Positions 40,012 through 49,487 of a DNA stretch of 64,000 nucleotides are shown in pieces (within the stretch, counting starts at the first letter, position 1; the number at the start of each line of letters is the position of its first letter). A program made the translations under genes and the position numbers. Source of the stretch: Acetanaerobacterium elongatum (lineage in GTDB: Bacteria; Bacillota; Clostridia; Oscillospirales; Ruminococcaceae); assembly GCF_900103835.1 (NCBI RefSeq), contig NZ_FNID01000002.1, forward strand, positions 62,001 to 126,000, written 5' to 3'. The notes below the pieces were generated by a model. That model saw only the letters and a list, made by a program, of their open reading frames with translations. It ran no database searches and had not been told where the DNA came from.

Positions 40012-42009
40012 ATGTTTACGCCGACTTCAATACTGGGCCTGTTGTTTACCACGGGAGGAGCCGTTGCAGTAATTGCTACCTACCGCAGAGAACGGCGGCT
40101 GGTGGTGTGGATAACCATGCTTTCCGCCTTGTTGTCGCTACTGTCGTTTCTGCTGTTCAGCGGCATTACCGGTACCGCTTTTACGCTGCCCGGGCTGCTG
40201 CTGGGCATTATTGCCGGTGTGCTGTTCACCCTGCGCACCTCGCTATACAGAAAGGGCAATGCGCTGTTTTACCGCCAGAACATTCTTATTGCTATTGCAT
40301 ATGCCGCGTTTTTGATCCTTAACCAGTTGATAGCCCTATTCATCAAGGTGTCCATCCCACTTTTGGTTTTCGCGGCAGCAATTGCACTAGGGCTGCAGTT
40401 GGGGCAGGGGATCATGCTGCTGGCACGCTCGGGCAAGGCAAAGCAGGTATCCTCTGCGGCGGGTGTACTGCTGATACTTACCGCGATTGCAGCAGTACCA
40501 CTAACTCTCCATGCCGAGACGAAGGTATATCAGTTCGACGCGAATTACTCCCATATGGAAGACAAGGATTACCAGCATTATTATCTTGAGATTCCTGCAA
40601 AAGAGGTTAACTACCAGTGTGTGCTGCCCAGCGGCCGCGTGGCTGACCTTGCCTACCCCGAGGTGCAAAAATCGGGTGGCTGCCTGATGGTATCGGTTTT
40701 ATACGGAAAAAGCATATCGATACAGGTAAGCGGCATTGGCTACGACTACCGCGGCGAAGATGAGTTTATGGTGTCGGCGAACTCCGGCGGCCCGCTCAGC
40801 AATACAGGGGAGATGATTGTACCCACCTTTGAGCTTGCGCAGGACGGCAGTTATTCCGGTACTTTTAAGGTGTGGCAGTATGTCTCCCGTGAAAAATACA
40901 GCGGCACTGAGGTCTTAAAGTTAGAAACCATTGTTCCCTGTTCGGTGGAGGGCGTGGTAAACGAAAAGGGCTGCTCGTTAGTCCTTATTCAGGATAATGG
41001 TAACAAGCTGGAGTATTTCTTTACCTATCCCGAGGGGTCGGCACCCGCACAGGGCCTTGCGCAGACCCCTTCGCAAGAGGGAAAAGCCTCGCAGCAGCCC
41101 TCAGAGCAAACCGATAAATCGGGCGGACAGGCTGACGACAGTTGGTTTACCCCTAAGCCGCTTACCGATGGCACTGCCGCCGCGGCGAATCTGCTCAGCG
41201 GGCTGCTTGCAGGCCTTGCGGCACTGATTGCCGCCCTGCAGGCAGCCATGACGGGCGCTAGTGCGGTTACTGCAGGCCTTGCTAACCCCAATTATAGCAA
41301 CAGGCCCGTAAACGGTACGGCACCCCGCCCCACTGCACCCGCCCCACCCAGACCGCAGCCCGGCACCCGCGGGGCGGATGGCAGAATTTATACCCCCTAC
41401 GGTGGCTGGCAGAACGAGTATTACCCCGAGATGCAGGTAAAATCGTTGGAAACGGTGGTAGCCTCGCTGCAGGAGCAGGCGGGCAGCAGCAAAAACGGCA
41501 TACAGGCCGATATTGCGCGGCAGGAGCTTGAGAACAAACAGCGGGAGCTGCTGCGCTGGCGGGAGGATGCCGCCGCTGTGAACCTTGCGCGCGCCAGGGA
41601 AAACGAGCAGCTGTGCGGGAGCCAGGCACAGCGCTGGAACGAGCGGGCAGACGAGCTGCAAACTGCGCAGACGGTAGCAGGGGGTATCAGTGTTGCCTCG
41701 GATATTGCCTTGGCGGTTGGAACGGCGGGCACCTCCGCCGCGGCCTCGGGCGCGGTTGCGGCGGCAAAAGCGGCGAAAGAGGCGGTAAGCACCGGGACGG
41801 ATATCTACGAGGGGCTCAATGAGGGGAAAACCCTTACACAGATTGCCGGTGAACAGGCCGCAAAGGCGGTGCTGAACAAGGGTGTCAGCACTGTGTTTGA
41901 GGCGGGTGGTACGGCGCTTGGTGCGGCAGGTTCACAAGCTGCTCAAAAGGGACTTGCGGCAGCCGAAGCCGCTGCTCAGGATACGGCAGAGAATATAGCT
42001 TTCGATTAG
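40012..42009 (+). CDS. Large polytopic and coiled-coil protein of unknown function
   Basis: A 665-residue protein. The first 165 residues contain five membrane helices; 170-345 form a polar domain (YQFDANYSHMEDKDYQHYY, ISIQVSGIGYDYRG). A Ser/Gln linker follows, then Ala-rich hydrophobic helices (NLLSGLLAGLAALIAALQAA, about 385-420), a Pro-rich segment with GADGRIYTPYGGWQNEYYP, a coiled coil (about 470-550) and a Gly/Ala-rich helical tail (VGTAGTSAAASGAVAAAKAA). The Ala/Gly tail resembles pre-toxin or glycine-zipper regions of large exported proteins, but no toxin domain follows. RBS GGGAGA at a good distance. I do not recognise the family. Confidence 0.65.
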   Translation: MFTPTSILGLLFTTGGAVAVIATYRRERRLVVWITMLSALLSLLSFLLFSGITGTAFTLPGLLLGIIAGVLFTLRTSLYRKGNALFYRQNILIAIAYAAFLILNQLIALFIKVSIPLLVFAAAIALGLQLGQGIMLLARSGKAKQVSSAAGVLLILTAIAAVPLTLHAETKVYQFDANYSHMEDKDYQHYYLEIPAKEVNYQCVLPSGRVADLAYPEVQKSGGCLMVSVLYGKSISIQVSGIGYDYRGEDEFMVSANSGGPLSNTGEMIVPTFELAQDGSYSGTFKVWQYVSREKYSGTEVLKLETIVPCSVEGVVNEKGCSLVLIQDNGNKLEYFFTYPEGSAPAQGLAQTPSQEGKASQQPSEQTDKSGGQADDSWFTPKPLTDGTAAAANLLSGLLAGLAALIAALQAAMTGASAVTAGLANPNYSNRPVNGTAPRPTAPAPPRPQPGTRGADGRIYTPYGGWQNEYYPEMQVKSLETVVASLQEQAGSSKNGIQADIARQELENKQRELLRWREDAAAVNLARARENEQLCGSQAQRWNERADELQTAQTVAGGISVASDIALAVGTAGTSAAASGAVAAAKAAKEAVSTGTDIYEGLNEGKTLTQIAGEQAAKAVLNKGVSTVFEAGGTALGAAGSQAAQKGLAAAEAAAQDTAENIAFD

Positions 42010-42050
42010 TAAAAATTACATCGAAACCTGGAACGAAAATGCAAAAAATA

Positions 42051-42079
42051 TGTACAAAAAAGACAATCTATGATATAAT
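42051..42079 (+). promoter_or_regulatory. Promoter of a possible small RNA
   Basis: TGTACA (42051-42056) and TATAAT (42074-42079) are 17 bases apart, just after the preceding gene and with no downstream gene on this strand before a terminator. Confidence 0.55.
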
Positions 42080-42085
42080 CCTTGT

Positions 42086-42188
42086 ATCTCAAATATCGAG
42101 AGAAACTCTCTGTACCGGAGATAACAAAGCGAAAAGACAATTGAGAAAAACAGCAGAAGGATCGCTTTATAGCAGCCTTCTGCTGTTT
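42086..42188 (+). ncRNA. Candidate orphan small RNA with terminator and predicted pseudoknot
   Basis: About 103 bases from predicted start to terminator. TATCTC (42085-42090) pairs with GAGATA (42118-42123); within it GAGAG (42098-42102) pairs with CTCTC (42106-42110). The terminator stem is AAACAGCAGAAGG (42148-42160) with CCTTCTGCTGTTT (42176-42188). Its loop contains TCGCTTT (42162-42168), which is complementary to AAAGCGA (42126-42132), allowing a seven-base-pair pseudoknot. The next gene is on the opposite strand, so this is not a leader. No known RNA family was recognised. It could instead be the 3-prime UTR of the preceding gene. Confidence 0.5.
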
Positions 42189-42190
42189 CT
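42148..42190. terminator. Intrinsic terminator of the small RNA and/or the AEC gene
   Basis: The 13-bp perfect stem at 42148-42188 has A-tract and T-rich flanks and lies between convergent transcription units, so it can work in both directions. Confidence 0.85.
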
Positions 42191-42220
42191 AATTTATAGT
42201 ATTTAAATAGGCTATAGGTC

Positions 42221-43156
42221 TTATTTTAAGAATATCATTGCGATATAAATTAACATCGGCAGTGTAACAGCCATAAACACCGTTCCGTGTATGGCGGCAC
42301 GGGCTGCAAATTCGGGGGCGCACTCGTTTTTTTGGGCAACAATGACGTTGAGCGTGCCGGAGGGAAGACCGGCCAGCACCACACAGCAAACCCCCACCGC
42401 ACCGTGTAGCCCCGCAAGCCTTGCAAGCAGCAGGGTAACGAGCGGAAAAACCACCAGCCGCAGCGCGGAAACAAGGTAGGAGTATCTGTCCTTCAGCAGC
42501 TCGGCGGGGAGGATGCCAATGAGCGAGCAGCCGATTAAGATCATCGAGAGCGGCACCATCATATCGCCTATACCCTTTACCGCGCCCTGTATAAAATCCG
42601 GCAGGCGGAAGGGGGAGAGGTAGATGCCGATAGAAACCAGCGAAACAAGAATCAGCGGGCTTTTAACAAGGCTTTTTATCCCTATCTTTTTTTCATTGCT
42701 TAGCCGATACATGCCAAAGGTAAAAAAGAACAGCTGGAAAAATATATTATAGATTACGGCGTACAGCACCCCTTCGCTCCCGAACAGCTCGGAGGCAAGC
42801 GGTATGCCGATAAACCCGGCGTTTTGAAAAACCGACATCGAAACAAAGACCTTCTTCTCGGCCTCGGTTGCTTTCAGCGCTTTGCTAATCAGGCTGGAAA
42901 GCAGTATGGCACCTATATAGTATAAGAAACCCGCCGCGCATACCAGCAGCAGGTTAAGCGAAAGCTCTTTTGAAAACGTTTGGCTGGAGGAGGCAAGCAG
43001 GTTGAGCGGCAGGATAGCGTTCATCAGCAGGGCGGAGAGCCCTTTTTGCAGCTCGTCGGTAATCAGGCCGGCCTTCTTCATGATATAGCCTGCGGCAATC
43101 ATTAGAAAGATCTTACCTATTAGTGTAAGTATGGTTTCTATCGCCAAAACAATCAT
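42221..43156 (-). CDS. AEC-family (auxin efflux carrier-like) transporter
   Basis: A membrane protein of about 311 residues with ten predicted helices in two inverted halves. The start MIVLAIETILTLIGKIFLMI, the segment KKAGLITDELQKGLSALLMN, and the broken-helix sequences VFQNAGFIGIPLA and LAGLPSGTLNVIVAQ are typical of AEC carriers, which export or exchange carboxylates such as malate. The start is unclear: the ATG at 43156 lies almost directly behind GGGAAGGA, while TTG 43147 and ATG 43171 are alternatives. A 15-base palindrome lies 77 bases upstream. Confidence 0.8.
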   Translation of the reverse strand: MIVLAIETILTLIGKIFLMIAAGYIMKKAGLITDELQKGLSALLMNAILPLNLLASSSQTFSKELSLNLLLVCAAGFLYYIGAILLSSLISKALKATEAEKKVFVSMSVFQNAGFIGIPLASELFGSEGVLYAVIYNIFFQLFFFTFGMYRLSNEKKIGIKSLVKSPLILVSLVSIGIYLSPFRLPDFIQGAVKGIGDMMVPLSMILIGCSLIGILPAELLKDRYSYLVSALRLVVFPLVTLLLARLAGLHGAVGVCCVVLAGLPSGTLNVIVAQKNECAPEFAARAAIHGTVFMAVTLPMLIYIAMIFLK

Positions 43157-43516
43157 TCCTTCCCGCACCATTTTACCGTATTCGGTGAACAGATGCAACC
43201 ATGTACATTAACCGGGGGCAGGCAGATAGCTGTGTAACTTAGTTACATACTATATATAACCAAAGACGGTATATTAAATTTACCGGCTAAAAAAGAAACG
43301 GCTTAAGCAAAGTTGCTGGCAAATTTCTTTGCGGTAAGGTTTCGGGGGTGTAAAGGTGTGTTTAAAGAATGATAATGGTTAAGAGCAACGTAATATATTC
43401 TTAAGCCATGCAGTTAAATATTGTTGAAGCCACCCGTAAAATTTATGCAGAAAAATCGAATAAAATAATGTAATGACTTAACGTCCCTGAAAAGACGTGG
43501 TGAAAGGAAAAGAAAT
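43157..43516. promoter_or_regulatory. Divergent regulatory region between AEC transporter and MCP
   Basis: A perfect palindrome TGTAAC-TTA-GTTACA lies at 43233-43247, next to an AT-rich TATATA stretch (43250-43256), and looks like an operator for the AEC gene. To the right, TAAA followed after 15 bases by a poor GCCGATAA-like box (TCGAATAA, 43462 region) could be a weak motility-sigma promoter for the MCP. No c-di-GMP aptamer was recognised. Confidence 0.45.
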
Positions 43517-45529
43517 ATGCAGAGTTTTAAAAAAGGCAGCACCACCACATCTAAACAAAGCATCAGCTCAAGAATCTTGCGCTTAAATATTATCGCGATT
43601 GCCGTTACTGTAACCATAACCTCAGCCTTTGCGCTGATATCACTGAACAACACCGTTAAAGAGACCGTACAGCACAGCGCACAGTCTTCGATTAGCATGA
43701 TGAAGGAAGAAATAAGTAACCTTCAGAAAACGATGGAGTCCTCTGCCAAGACGATTGCGATGAATTCTGAAATCACTCGAGCGGTGGAAAACGATAACAA
43801 AGACGGTGTACTTGCGGAACTGGGGAAGGTTTCAAAGGCACTGGGATTAGATAACATCACCGTAGCCAACGAAAAAGGAATTGTCATCGCCCGCCTGCAT
43901 GAGCCTGCAAAATTCGGTGATGATATCAGTAATCAGATCAGCATAAAAAGTGCATTGCAAGGAAAAACCACCAGCGAAATAGAACCCGGTACCACTATCC
44001 GCTATGCGGTTAAATCTGGCACCCCGGTTTATGATGCGGGGGGGCGTGTTATCGGTGCCCTTACGGTATCCTATAAACTTGATAACCCGGAATTTGTAGA
44101 TAGTCTTAAAAAGATGACAAATGCCGATTTTTCCATATTCGCGGGAGATGAGCGCATCAATACGACGATAATGGATAACGGTAAACGCGCGGTGGGCGAA
44201 AAGCTGAGCGCTGCGGTTGCAGAAAAGGTAATTAACCAGAAGCAGCCCTATGTGGCGGATGTTAAGCTTTTTGGCAAGAACTACATAGCATTATATTCCC
44301 CTATTCTCTCCTCCGATGGCAGTGCAGTAACCGGCGTGCTGGCCTCAGCAACCGATATGACCGGTGCAGAGAATGCGATACGCACCGACATTATTATCAT
44401 TGTGGCCGTTTCTCTGCTTGCAATGGCAATTACAATCTTTATTGGTATCGCCTCAATAAGAAAGATGGTAAAGACCCCATTGGAAAAGGTAGTGCGGGCC
44501 GCACAGGCCATCTCGGCGGGAGAGATGGATGAGAGCATCAGCAATGATCTGAAATCCATCACCGCAAACGATGAAATCGGCGTATTGGCGCGCTCGATGG
44601 AGGGTGCGGTTGAATCGATCGAGAGAATCGCCGACGACTCCCGAATGCTGGCAGATGCCGTAGCCGCCCATGATCTTACCGTTGAGATTGATACCGCGAA
44701 GCATATGGGTATGTATAGAACGGTAATAGAGACTGTTGAGAATCTGTTTGAAGAAATTAACCGGATTCTTTTGGAGATTAAGTTTGCGGCCGACGGCATC
44801 GGCGTAGGCTCTAACCATGTTTCGGATGTTTCTCAGACACTTGCACAGGGTGCCACCGAGCAGGCAAGCTCTACGCAGGAGCTGGCAGCTACCATCGAGG
44901 AGATTGCAGGCCAGATTAAGAGTAGTGCCGCAAGCGCCGGCAGGGCCAGCACCCTTACCGAGGAGGCCGGGCGAGAGGTGATGTTAAGCAGCCGTTATAT
45001 GGACGAGATGCTTTCCGCGATGGAGGAGATCAGCAATACCTCCGGAGAGATCGGCAAGATTATCAAGGCCATAGACGATATCGCCTTCCAGACCAATATC
45101 CTTGCACTGAATGCCGCGGTGGAAGCCGCCAGAGCGGGCGCTGCCGGAAAGGGCTTTGCGGTGGTGGCCGATGAGGTGCGAAACCTTGCCACCAAGAGCG
45201 CCGAGGCCGCAAAGAGCACGACGCTGCTGATTGAAAGCTCGCTTAGCGCGGTGGAGAAGGGCGGTAAGATAGCCGGTGAAACGGCTCAGGCACTGAAAAC
45301 GGTAGTGGAGAAGGCCGACAGTATAAGCGTGATTGTTCGTGAGATTACCGAGGCCGCGCAAAAGCAGAGCGACGGTATCTACCAGATAAACATCGGCGTT
45401 TCGCAGATATCCGACGTGGTTCAAACCAACTCGGCAACCGCAGAGGAAACCGCGGCGGCCAGCGAAGAGCTTTCCGGCCAGGCACAAACCATGAAGGACA
45501 GGGTAAACCAATGTAAACTAAAGTCTTAG
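43517..45529 (+). CDS. Methyl-accepting chemotaxis protein with Cache sensor
   Basis: A 670-residue transmembrane receptor. TM1 is near 22-43 and TM2 near 292-313. Between them lies a Cache-type sensor (VANEKGIVIARLHEPAKFGDD, then GALTVSYKLD), which usually binds amino acids or carboxylates outside the cell. A HAMP domain (about 314-370) and a long methylation helix pair follow, with the hairpin tip motif [20 protein letters not shown]. It signals to CheA/CheW and lacks a C-terminal CheR tether. It starts at ATG 43517 with AAAGGAAAAG upstream, and a GGDEF-EAL gene follows. Confidence 0.92.
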   Translation: MQSFKKGSTTTSKQSISSRILRLNIIAIAVTVTITSAFALISLNNTVKETVQHSAQSSISMMKEEISNLQKTMESSAKTIAMNSEITRAVENDNKDGVLAELGKVSKALGLDNITVANEKGIVIARLHEPAKFGDDISNQISIKSALQGKTTSEIEPGTTIRYAVKSGTPVYDAGGRVIGALTVSYKLDNPEFVDSLKKMTNADFSIFAGDERINTTIMDNGKRAVGEKLSAAVAEKVINQKQPYVADVKLFGKNYIALYSPILSSDGSAVTGVLASATDMTGAENAIRTDIIIIVAVSLLAMAITIFIGIASIRKMVKTPLEKVVRAAQAISAGEMDESISNDLKSITANDEIGVLARSMEGAVESIERIADDSRMLADAVAAHDLTVEIDTAKHMGMYRTVIETVENLFEEINRILLEIKFAADGIGVGSNHVSDVSQTLAQGATEQASSTQELAATIEEIAGQIKSSAASAGRASTLTEEAGREVMLSSRYMDEMLSAMEEISNTSGEIGKIIKAIDDIAFQTNILALNAAVEAARAGAAGKGFAVVADEVRNLATKSAEAAKSTTLLIESSLSAVEKGGKIAGETAQALKTVVEKADSISVIVREITEAAQKQSDGIYQINIGVSQISDVVQTNSATAEETAAASEELSGQAQTMKDRVNQCKLKS

Positions 45530-45555
45530 CGCAGTAACAGTACCCAACCTGAATG

Positions 45556-45591
45556 AGCACACGTTTTTTGCTTTAGTAAAAAACGTGTGCT
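45556..45591. terminator. Perfect 14-bp hairpin after the MCP gene
   Basis: AGCACACGTTTTTT (45556-45569) pairs perfectly with AAAAAACGTGTGCT (45578-45591), loop eight bases. There is no U-run behind it. The T-tract lies inside the stem, so it may be a terminator variant or an mRNA 3-prime stabiliser. Confidence 0.6.
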
Positions 45592-45657
45592 GAAAGGGTT
45601 AAACATTATTGTATGGAGTATTTATAAAGAAAACAGAAGGAGAAGAAGTAGGGGCAT

Positions 45658-47529
45658 ATGACCAACCAAACCTGCGCAACGTCTTTGCAATCTTTTTGGG
45701 AAATAGACAGTTCCGGTTATTCTTCTAAACATCAGAAGCGGTTTATGCTATGGGGCTTCATTGCGCTGTACCTGCTTATCAGTGCGGCAACTGTCTGGCT
45801 TCTGAAACCGGGCCATGAGTTCGGCCTTTTACGGAGAGCGGAGTTCGGCAGTGTTACCATCAGCGGGATACTTTCACAGGTTCAGGTTCTCGTGCTGATT
45901 ATGCTTTCACTTAGTAAAAGCTTTAAGACAGCGATTGTATTGAATGTTATAGGCATGATGATCGTTCTTCAGGCAATATTGCTGGATCAGAGCTATTACG
46001 CTGCGCCGAATTTGATTATTCAGGCAGGAGCCGCGTGTATCGTGCTGTTATTATCGGTATACAGAAAAAAGCTGGAAAAAAAGCTCGCGGCGGTTGAGGC
46101 CCAGAAGGAAAAACTTGAGGTACTGTACCGGGAGGTAGCCGCCGCGGGAAAGCTGCTCAGCAGGCGCAATATGGAGCTGCAGGAGTGCAACCGCATTATG
46201 GAGAGCAACGAGAAGCAGCTCAACTTTCTTGCCATGTACGACAGCCTTACCGGGCTTCCCAACCGCCGGATGATTATTAACCGGCTGGAGCAGCTGATTG
46301 ATGAATCACAGCATAAGGAAAACAGCTTTGCGGTAGTGTTTATCGATCTGGATGACTTTAAGAAGATTAATGATTCACTTGGGCACCATACGGGGGACTT
46401 GTTCCTTCAGCAGGTTGCCGTAAGGTTTAATGCCGGTATTCACCCGGGAGATTTTCTTGGGCGGCTTGGCGGAGACGAGTTTTCGCTGATAATCCCCCGT
46501 TCTCTCTCTCAGCAGGAGCTTTTAAACTATGTGAATAGTTTGAGGATTGCGCTGCTGGAACGCTTTGTATTGGATCAGAAGGAGATTGTTATTACCGCTA
46601 GCTTTGGAATAGCCGTTTATCCGAAAGACGGCGACAGTGCTGCTGAGCTGCTGAGGGCGGCAGATATGACCATGTATAAGGTGAAGGAAAGCGGGAAAAA
46701 TGAGGTTCTTTTCTTTAATACTGAGATGCAGCAGAGCCTGATGGAGAGGATCAGGATTGAAAACTGCCTGCGCGAGGCGATAGAGAATAACGAGCTCTCA
46801 CTGGTATTCCAGCCGCAGTATGACGCACATAGCCATGGGTTAAGAGGGTTCGAGACACTGCTGCGCTGGAATTCGGCAGAGCTTGGCGCCGTTAGCCCCG
46901 CCAAATTCATCCCGATCGCAGAAGAAACCGGGATAATTGTTAATCTGGGTGAATGGGTACTGCAGAAGGCAATGGAAAGGTTCAGGGATGTTCATCGTAC
47001 CTGCGCTGTTAAGCCGATACTATCGGTAAACATTTCGGTGGTGCAGTTTATGGAGCCTTCGTTTGTGCCCATGATACAGCGGATTCTGGAACAAACGGGG
47101 TTTGACGCCCGTTATTTAGAGGTAGAGGTAACCGAATCGGTTTGCATCTGTTCTATGGAGCAGGTATTAACCGCTTTACATCAGCTTAAAGCAATGGGTA
47201 TCCGGATTGCGCTGGATGATTTCGGTACCGGGTATGCCTCCTTAAGCTACCTGCAGAAGCTGCCGATTGATACCCTGAAAATTGACAAGGTGTTTATCGA
47301 CAGTATTATTCAGGAGAGGGAAAGCCATCTGATGGTAGGCTCTATTATCTCGCTGGCTCATCATCTGGGGATCGACGTTGTAGCCGAAGGGGTGGAAACC
47401 AATAAACAGCTGGACTATCTGCAAAGCCGGGGATGCAACTACATTCAGGGCTTTTTGTGGGGAAAGCCGCTTGCAGGATCGCAGCTTGAAGAACTTTTAA
47501 GCAAACAGCCCGAGCGGGTTGCTGGCTAA
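45658..47529 (+). CDS. Membrane GGDEF-EAL c-di-GMP signalling protein
   Basis: A 623-residue protein. The first 135 residues hold four to five membrane helices with no known sensor; a coiled coil (140-185) leads into GGDEF (domain 190-350) and EAL (365-615). The cyclase motif RLGGDEF (269-275) is intact. The inhibitory I-site RxxD is degenerate (His262 in place of Arg). The phosphodiesterase motifs are ETLLRW (398-403, for EALLRW), N457, EVTES, DDFGTGYASL (519-528) and KIDK (540-543), all suitable for catalysis. It may make, break or switch between both. Its place between two chemotaxis receptors suggests a motility role. Confidence 0.92.
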   Translation: MTNQTCATSLQSFWEIDSSGYSSKHQKRFMLWGFIALYLLISAATVWLLKPGHEFGLLRRAEFGSVTISGILSQVQVLVLIMLSLSKSFKTAIVLNVIGMMIVLQAILLDQSYYAAPNLIIQAGAACIVLLLSVYRKKLEKKLAAVEAQKEKLEVLYREVAAAGKLLSRRNMELQECNRIMESNEKQLNFLAMYDSLTGLPNRRMIINRLEQLIDESQHKENSFAVVFIDLDDFKKINDSLGHHTGDLFLQQVAVRFNAGIHPGDFLGRLGGDEFSLIIPRSLSQQELLNYVNSLRIALLERFVLDQKEIVITASFGIAVYPKDGDSAAELLRAADMTMYKVKESGKNEVLFFNTEMQQSLMERIRIENCLREAIENNELSLVFQPQYDAHSHGLRGFETLLRWNSAELGAVSPAKFIPIAEETGIIVNLGEWVLQKAMERFRDVHRTCAVKPILSVNISVVQFMEPSFVPMIQRILEQTGFDARYLEVEVTESVCICSMEQVLTALHQLKAMGIRIALDDFGTGYASLSYLQKLPIDTLKIDKVFIDSIIQERESHLMVGSIISLAHHLGIDVVAEGVETNKQLDYLQSRGCNYIQGFLWGKPLAGSQLEELLSKQPERVAG

Positions 47530-47576
47530 AATGTTATTGCGATCTTGAAAATGAGCGGGCATGGGTTATATATAAG

Positions 47577-47613
47577 CGCAGCCCCTTCTTTCAAAACGAA
47601 AGAAGGGGCTGCG
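47577..47613. terminator. Bidirectional terminator between GGDEF-EAL and MCP genes
   Basis: CGCAGCCCCTTCTTTC (47577-47592) pairs perfectly with GAAAGAAGGGGCTGCG (47598-47613) around a five-base loop. It separates convergent genes. Confidence 0.85.
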
Positions 47614-47634
47614 TACTATTGTGAGAGTTCGGTT

Positions 47635-49359
47635 TTAATAAACTTGGGCGAAGGTTTCAGCACCTTTTACGGTGTAGGTTGACGCTTTACGACTGCTAGT
47701 GCCCTTGAGCCGCAATTTAGAGAGCACGCCCTCCAGCATATGTGCCTGGCTGGAAAGCTCCTCGCTGGCGGCGGCACTCTCTTCGGCGGTAGCGGCGTTC
47801 ATCTGCACCACCGACGATATCTGCTCAATACCCTGTGAAACCTGAGAGAGGGAGGCAGCCTGCAGGGAGGATGCCTCGTCGATGCTATGAATCAGCTTGG
47901 ACACCTCTTCTACACTTACCACGATCTCTTTTAGGGATTCGGCCGTTGAATCCGCGATTTTGGTACCCTCCGTAACCTTATCAATGGAGTTTTGAATAAG
48001 CTCGGTGGTGTTCTTTGCCGCCTCGGCGCTCTTGGCAGCAAGGTTGCGAACCTCCTCCGCTACCACGGCAAAGCCCTTGCCCGCAGCACCTGCTCTGGCG
48101 GCCTCTACTGCAGCGTTAAGCGCAAGAATATTAGTCTGAAACGCGATGTCATCGATAACCTTGATAATCCTCGAGATCTGCACCGAGGAATGGTTGATGT
48201 CGTTCATGGCGGCGATCATTCGGCCCATCTGACCGTTTCCGCTTTCAACCTCATGCCCGGCCTTTACCGAAAGCGCTCTGGCATTGGAGGCACTGTCGGC
48301 GTTGGAGTGCACTTGATTGGAGATCGTGGTTACGGTGGCGGCAAGTTCCTCTACCGAGCTTGCCTGCTCGGTAGCGCCCTGCGAAAGCGCCTGTGAGCCG
48401 CCCGCAACCTGCTCAGCTCCGGCGTTTACCTGTGAAACTGTTTCTTTGATGGTGCCGAAGATATCATTCAGGCCGTCAACAATTCGCACAAACGACAAGC
48501 CCATAACATCCTTTTCGGAGCGGGGGGTATATTCCACCGTCAGATTGCCCTGAGCAATCTCTTCGGCTACGGCGGCCTGCTCCTTGATACTTGAAACCAT
48601 CTCGTTAAAGGCAACCGCAAGCTCGCCAATCTCGTCCTTCCGGTCGGCCTGCAGAGAGATTTCGATATCCCCCGTCGCAAGCGCGTTGGCGGCCGCAACC
48701 GCCTCGGTAATCTTATCGGCAACATTCTTTCTGAAATACTTCACCAGAAACAGCGTTAGCAGGATTGCGTAGGGGAACAGAATAATACCGGCTATCAGCA
48801 CAAGGATGGTACCAATGCGCGATTTTTCGAGCGTCTTATTTGCGTAGGTGTCATTCAGGGTTGTTAGTTGTTCAAAATTATAGATAAGGTCGGTATTAAT
48901 CTGTGCGCCGTCTGTCAGCTTTTTTAGCGCTGCGGCGGTATCCTTTTTATCGGTAAGTGCTTTCAGCTCCGATTTAAAGGCTTTAAACTCATTACTGTAA
49001 ATTGCCTTGGCCTTCTCAAACAGCTCGCGGTCTTCCTTTTCGGTAATGGTGGCCGCATACTTGGAAAACGCAGCATTCATATCCGCGTTACATTCATTCA
49101 GCCGCGCAACAGAGGTTCTGTAAGTATCGCTGCCTGGGTCAAACAGAATAAAGCTCCTTAGTATGGCGCGCTGTTCCTGAAAGGATTGCTTCATCTCACC
49201 GACAGAATCTATTGCGGTGAGATTCTGTCTGTACAAACTCTCGGTACGGGAGTTGGCCATCATCACGCCATAGAAAGCGATACACGCGAAAAGAATCAGC
49301 GACAAGCCCAAAGCGCCGAACCCTAAAAACAACTTTTTAGAGATTTTTGCATCCTTCAT
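47635..49359 (-). CDS. Methyl-accepting chemotaxis protein with four-helix-bundle sensor
   Basis: A 574-residue receptor. TM1 is residues about 10-32 ([20 protein letters not shown]); a helical sensor of the 4HB_MCP type follows ([19 protein letters not shown]), then TM2 near 183-207, HAMP (about 208-262, [18 protein letters not shown]) and the signalling domain with [20 protein letters not shown]. Start ATG 49359 with an AAGGGG RBS. A motility-sigma-like promoter lies 25-50 bases upstream. It is transcribed towards the GGDEF-EAL gene and ends at a shared terminator. Confidence 0.92.
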   Translation of the reverse strand: MKDAKISKKLFLGFGALGLSLILFACIAFYGVMMANSRTESLYRQNLTAIDSVGEMKQSFQEQRAILRSFILFDPGSDTYRTSVARLNECNADMNAAFSKYAATITEKEDRELFEKAKAIYSNEFKAFKSELKALTDKKDTAAALKKLTDGAQINTDLIYNFEQLTTLNDTYANKTLEKSRIGTILVLIAGIILFPYAILLTLFLVKYFRKNVADKITEAVAAANALATGDIEISLQADRKDEIGELAVAFNEMVSSIKEQAAVAEEIAQGNLTVEYTPRSEKDVMGLSFVRIVDGLNDIFGTIKETVSQVNAGAEQVAGGSQALSQGATEQASSVEELAATVTTISNQVHSNADSASNARALSVKAGHEVESGNGQMGRMIAAMNDINHSSVQISRIIKVIDDIAFQTNILALNAAVEAARAGAAGKGFAVVAEEVRNLAAKSAEAAKNTTELIQNSIDKVTEGTKIADSTAESLKEIVVSVEEVSKLIHSIDEASSLQAASLSQVSQGIEQISSVVQMNAATAEESAAASEELSSQAHMLEGVLSKLRLKGTSSRKASTYTVKGAETFAQVY

Positions 49360-49383
49360 AACAGAACCCCTTTTCAGACATTA

Positions 49384-49409
49384 TTATCAGCATGCGCAAC
49401 AAAATTGTA
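49384..49409 (-). promoter_or_regulatory. Sigma-28 (SigD)-like promoter of the MCP gene
   Basis: On the minus strand TACA (49409-49406), 14 bases, then GCTGATAA (49391-49384) resembles TAAA-N14-16-GCCGATAA, with 10 of 12 positions matching. It fits flagellar/chemotaxis control of the downstream receptor. Confidence 0.5.
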
Positions 49410-49487
49410 GATGCGACAGTCACAAATTATGTTATTATTATACAATATTCTATCTTTTTCTGCAAGACAATTCCATGTTTTAGAATT

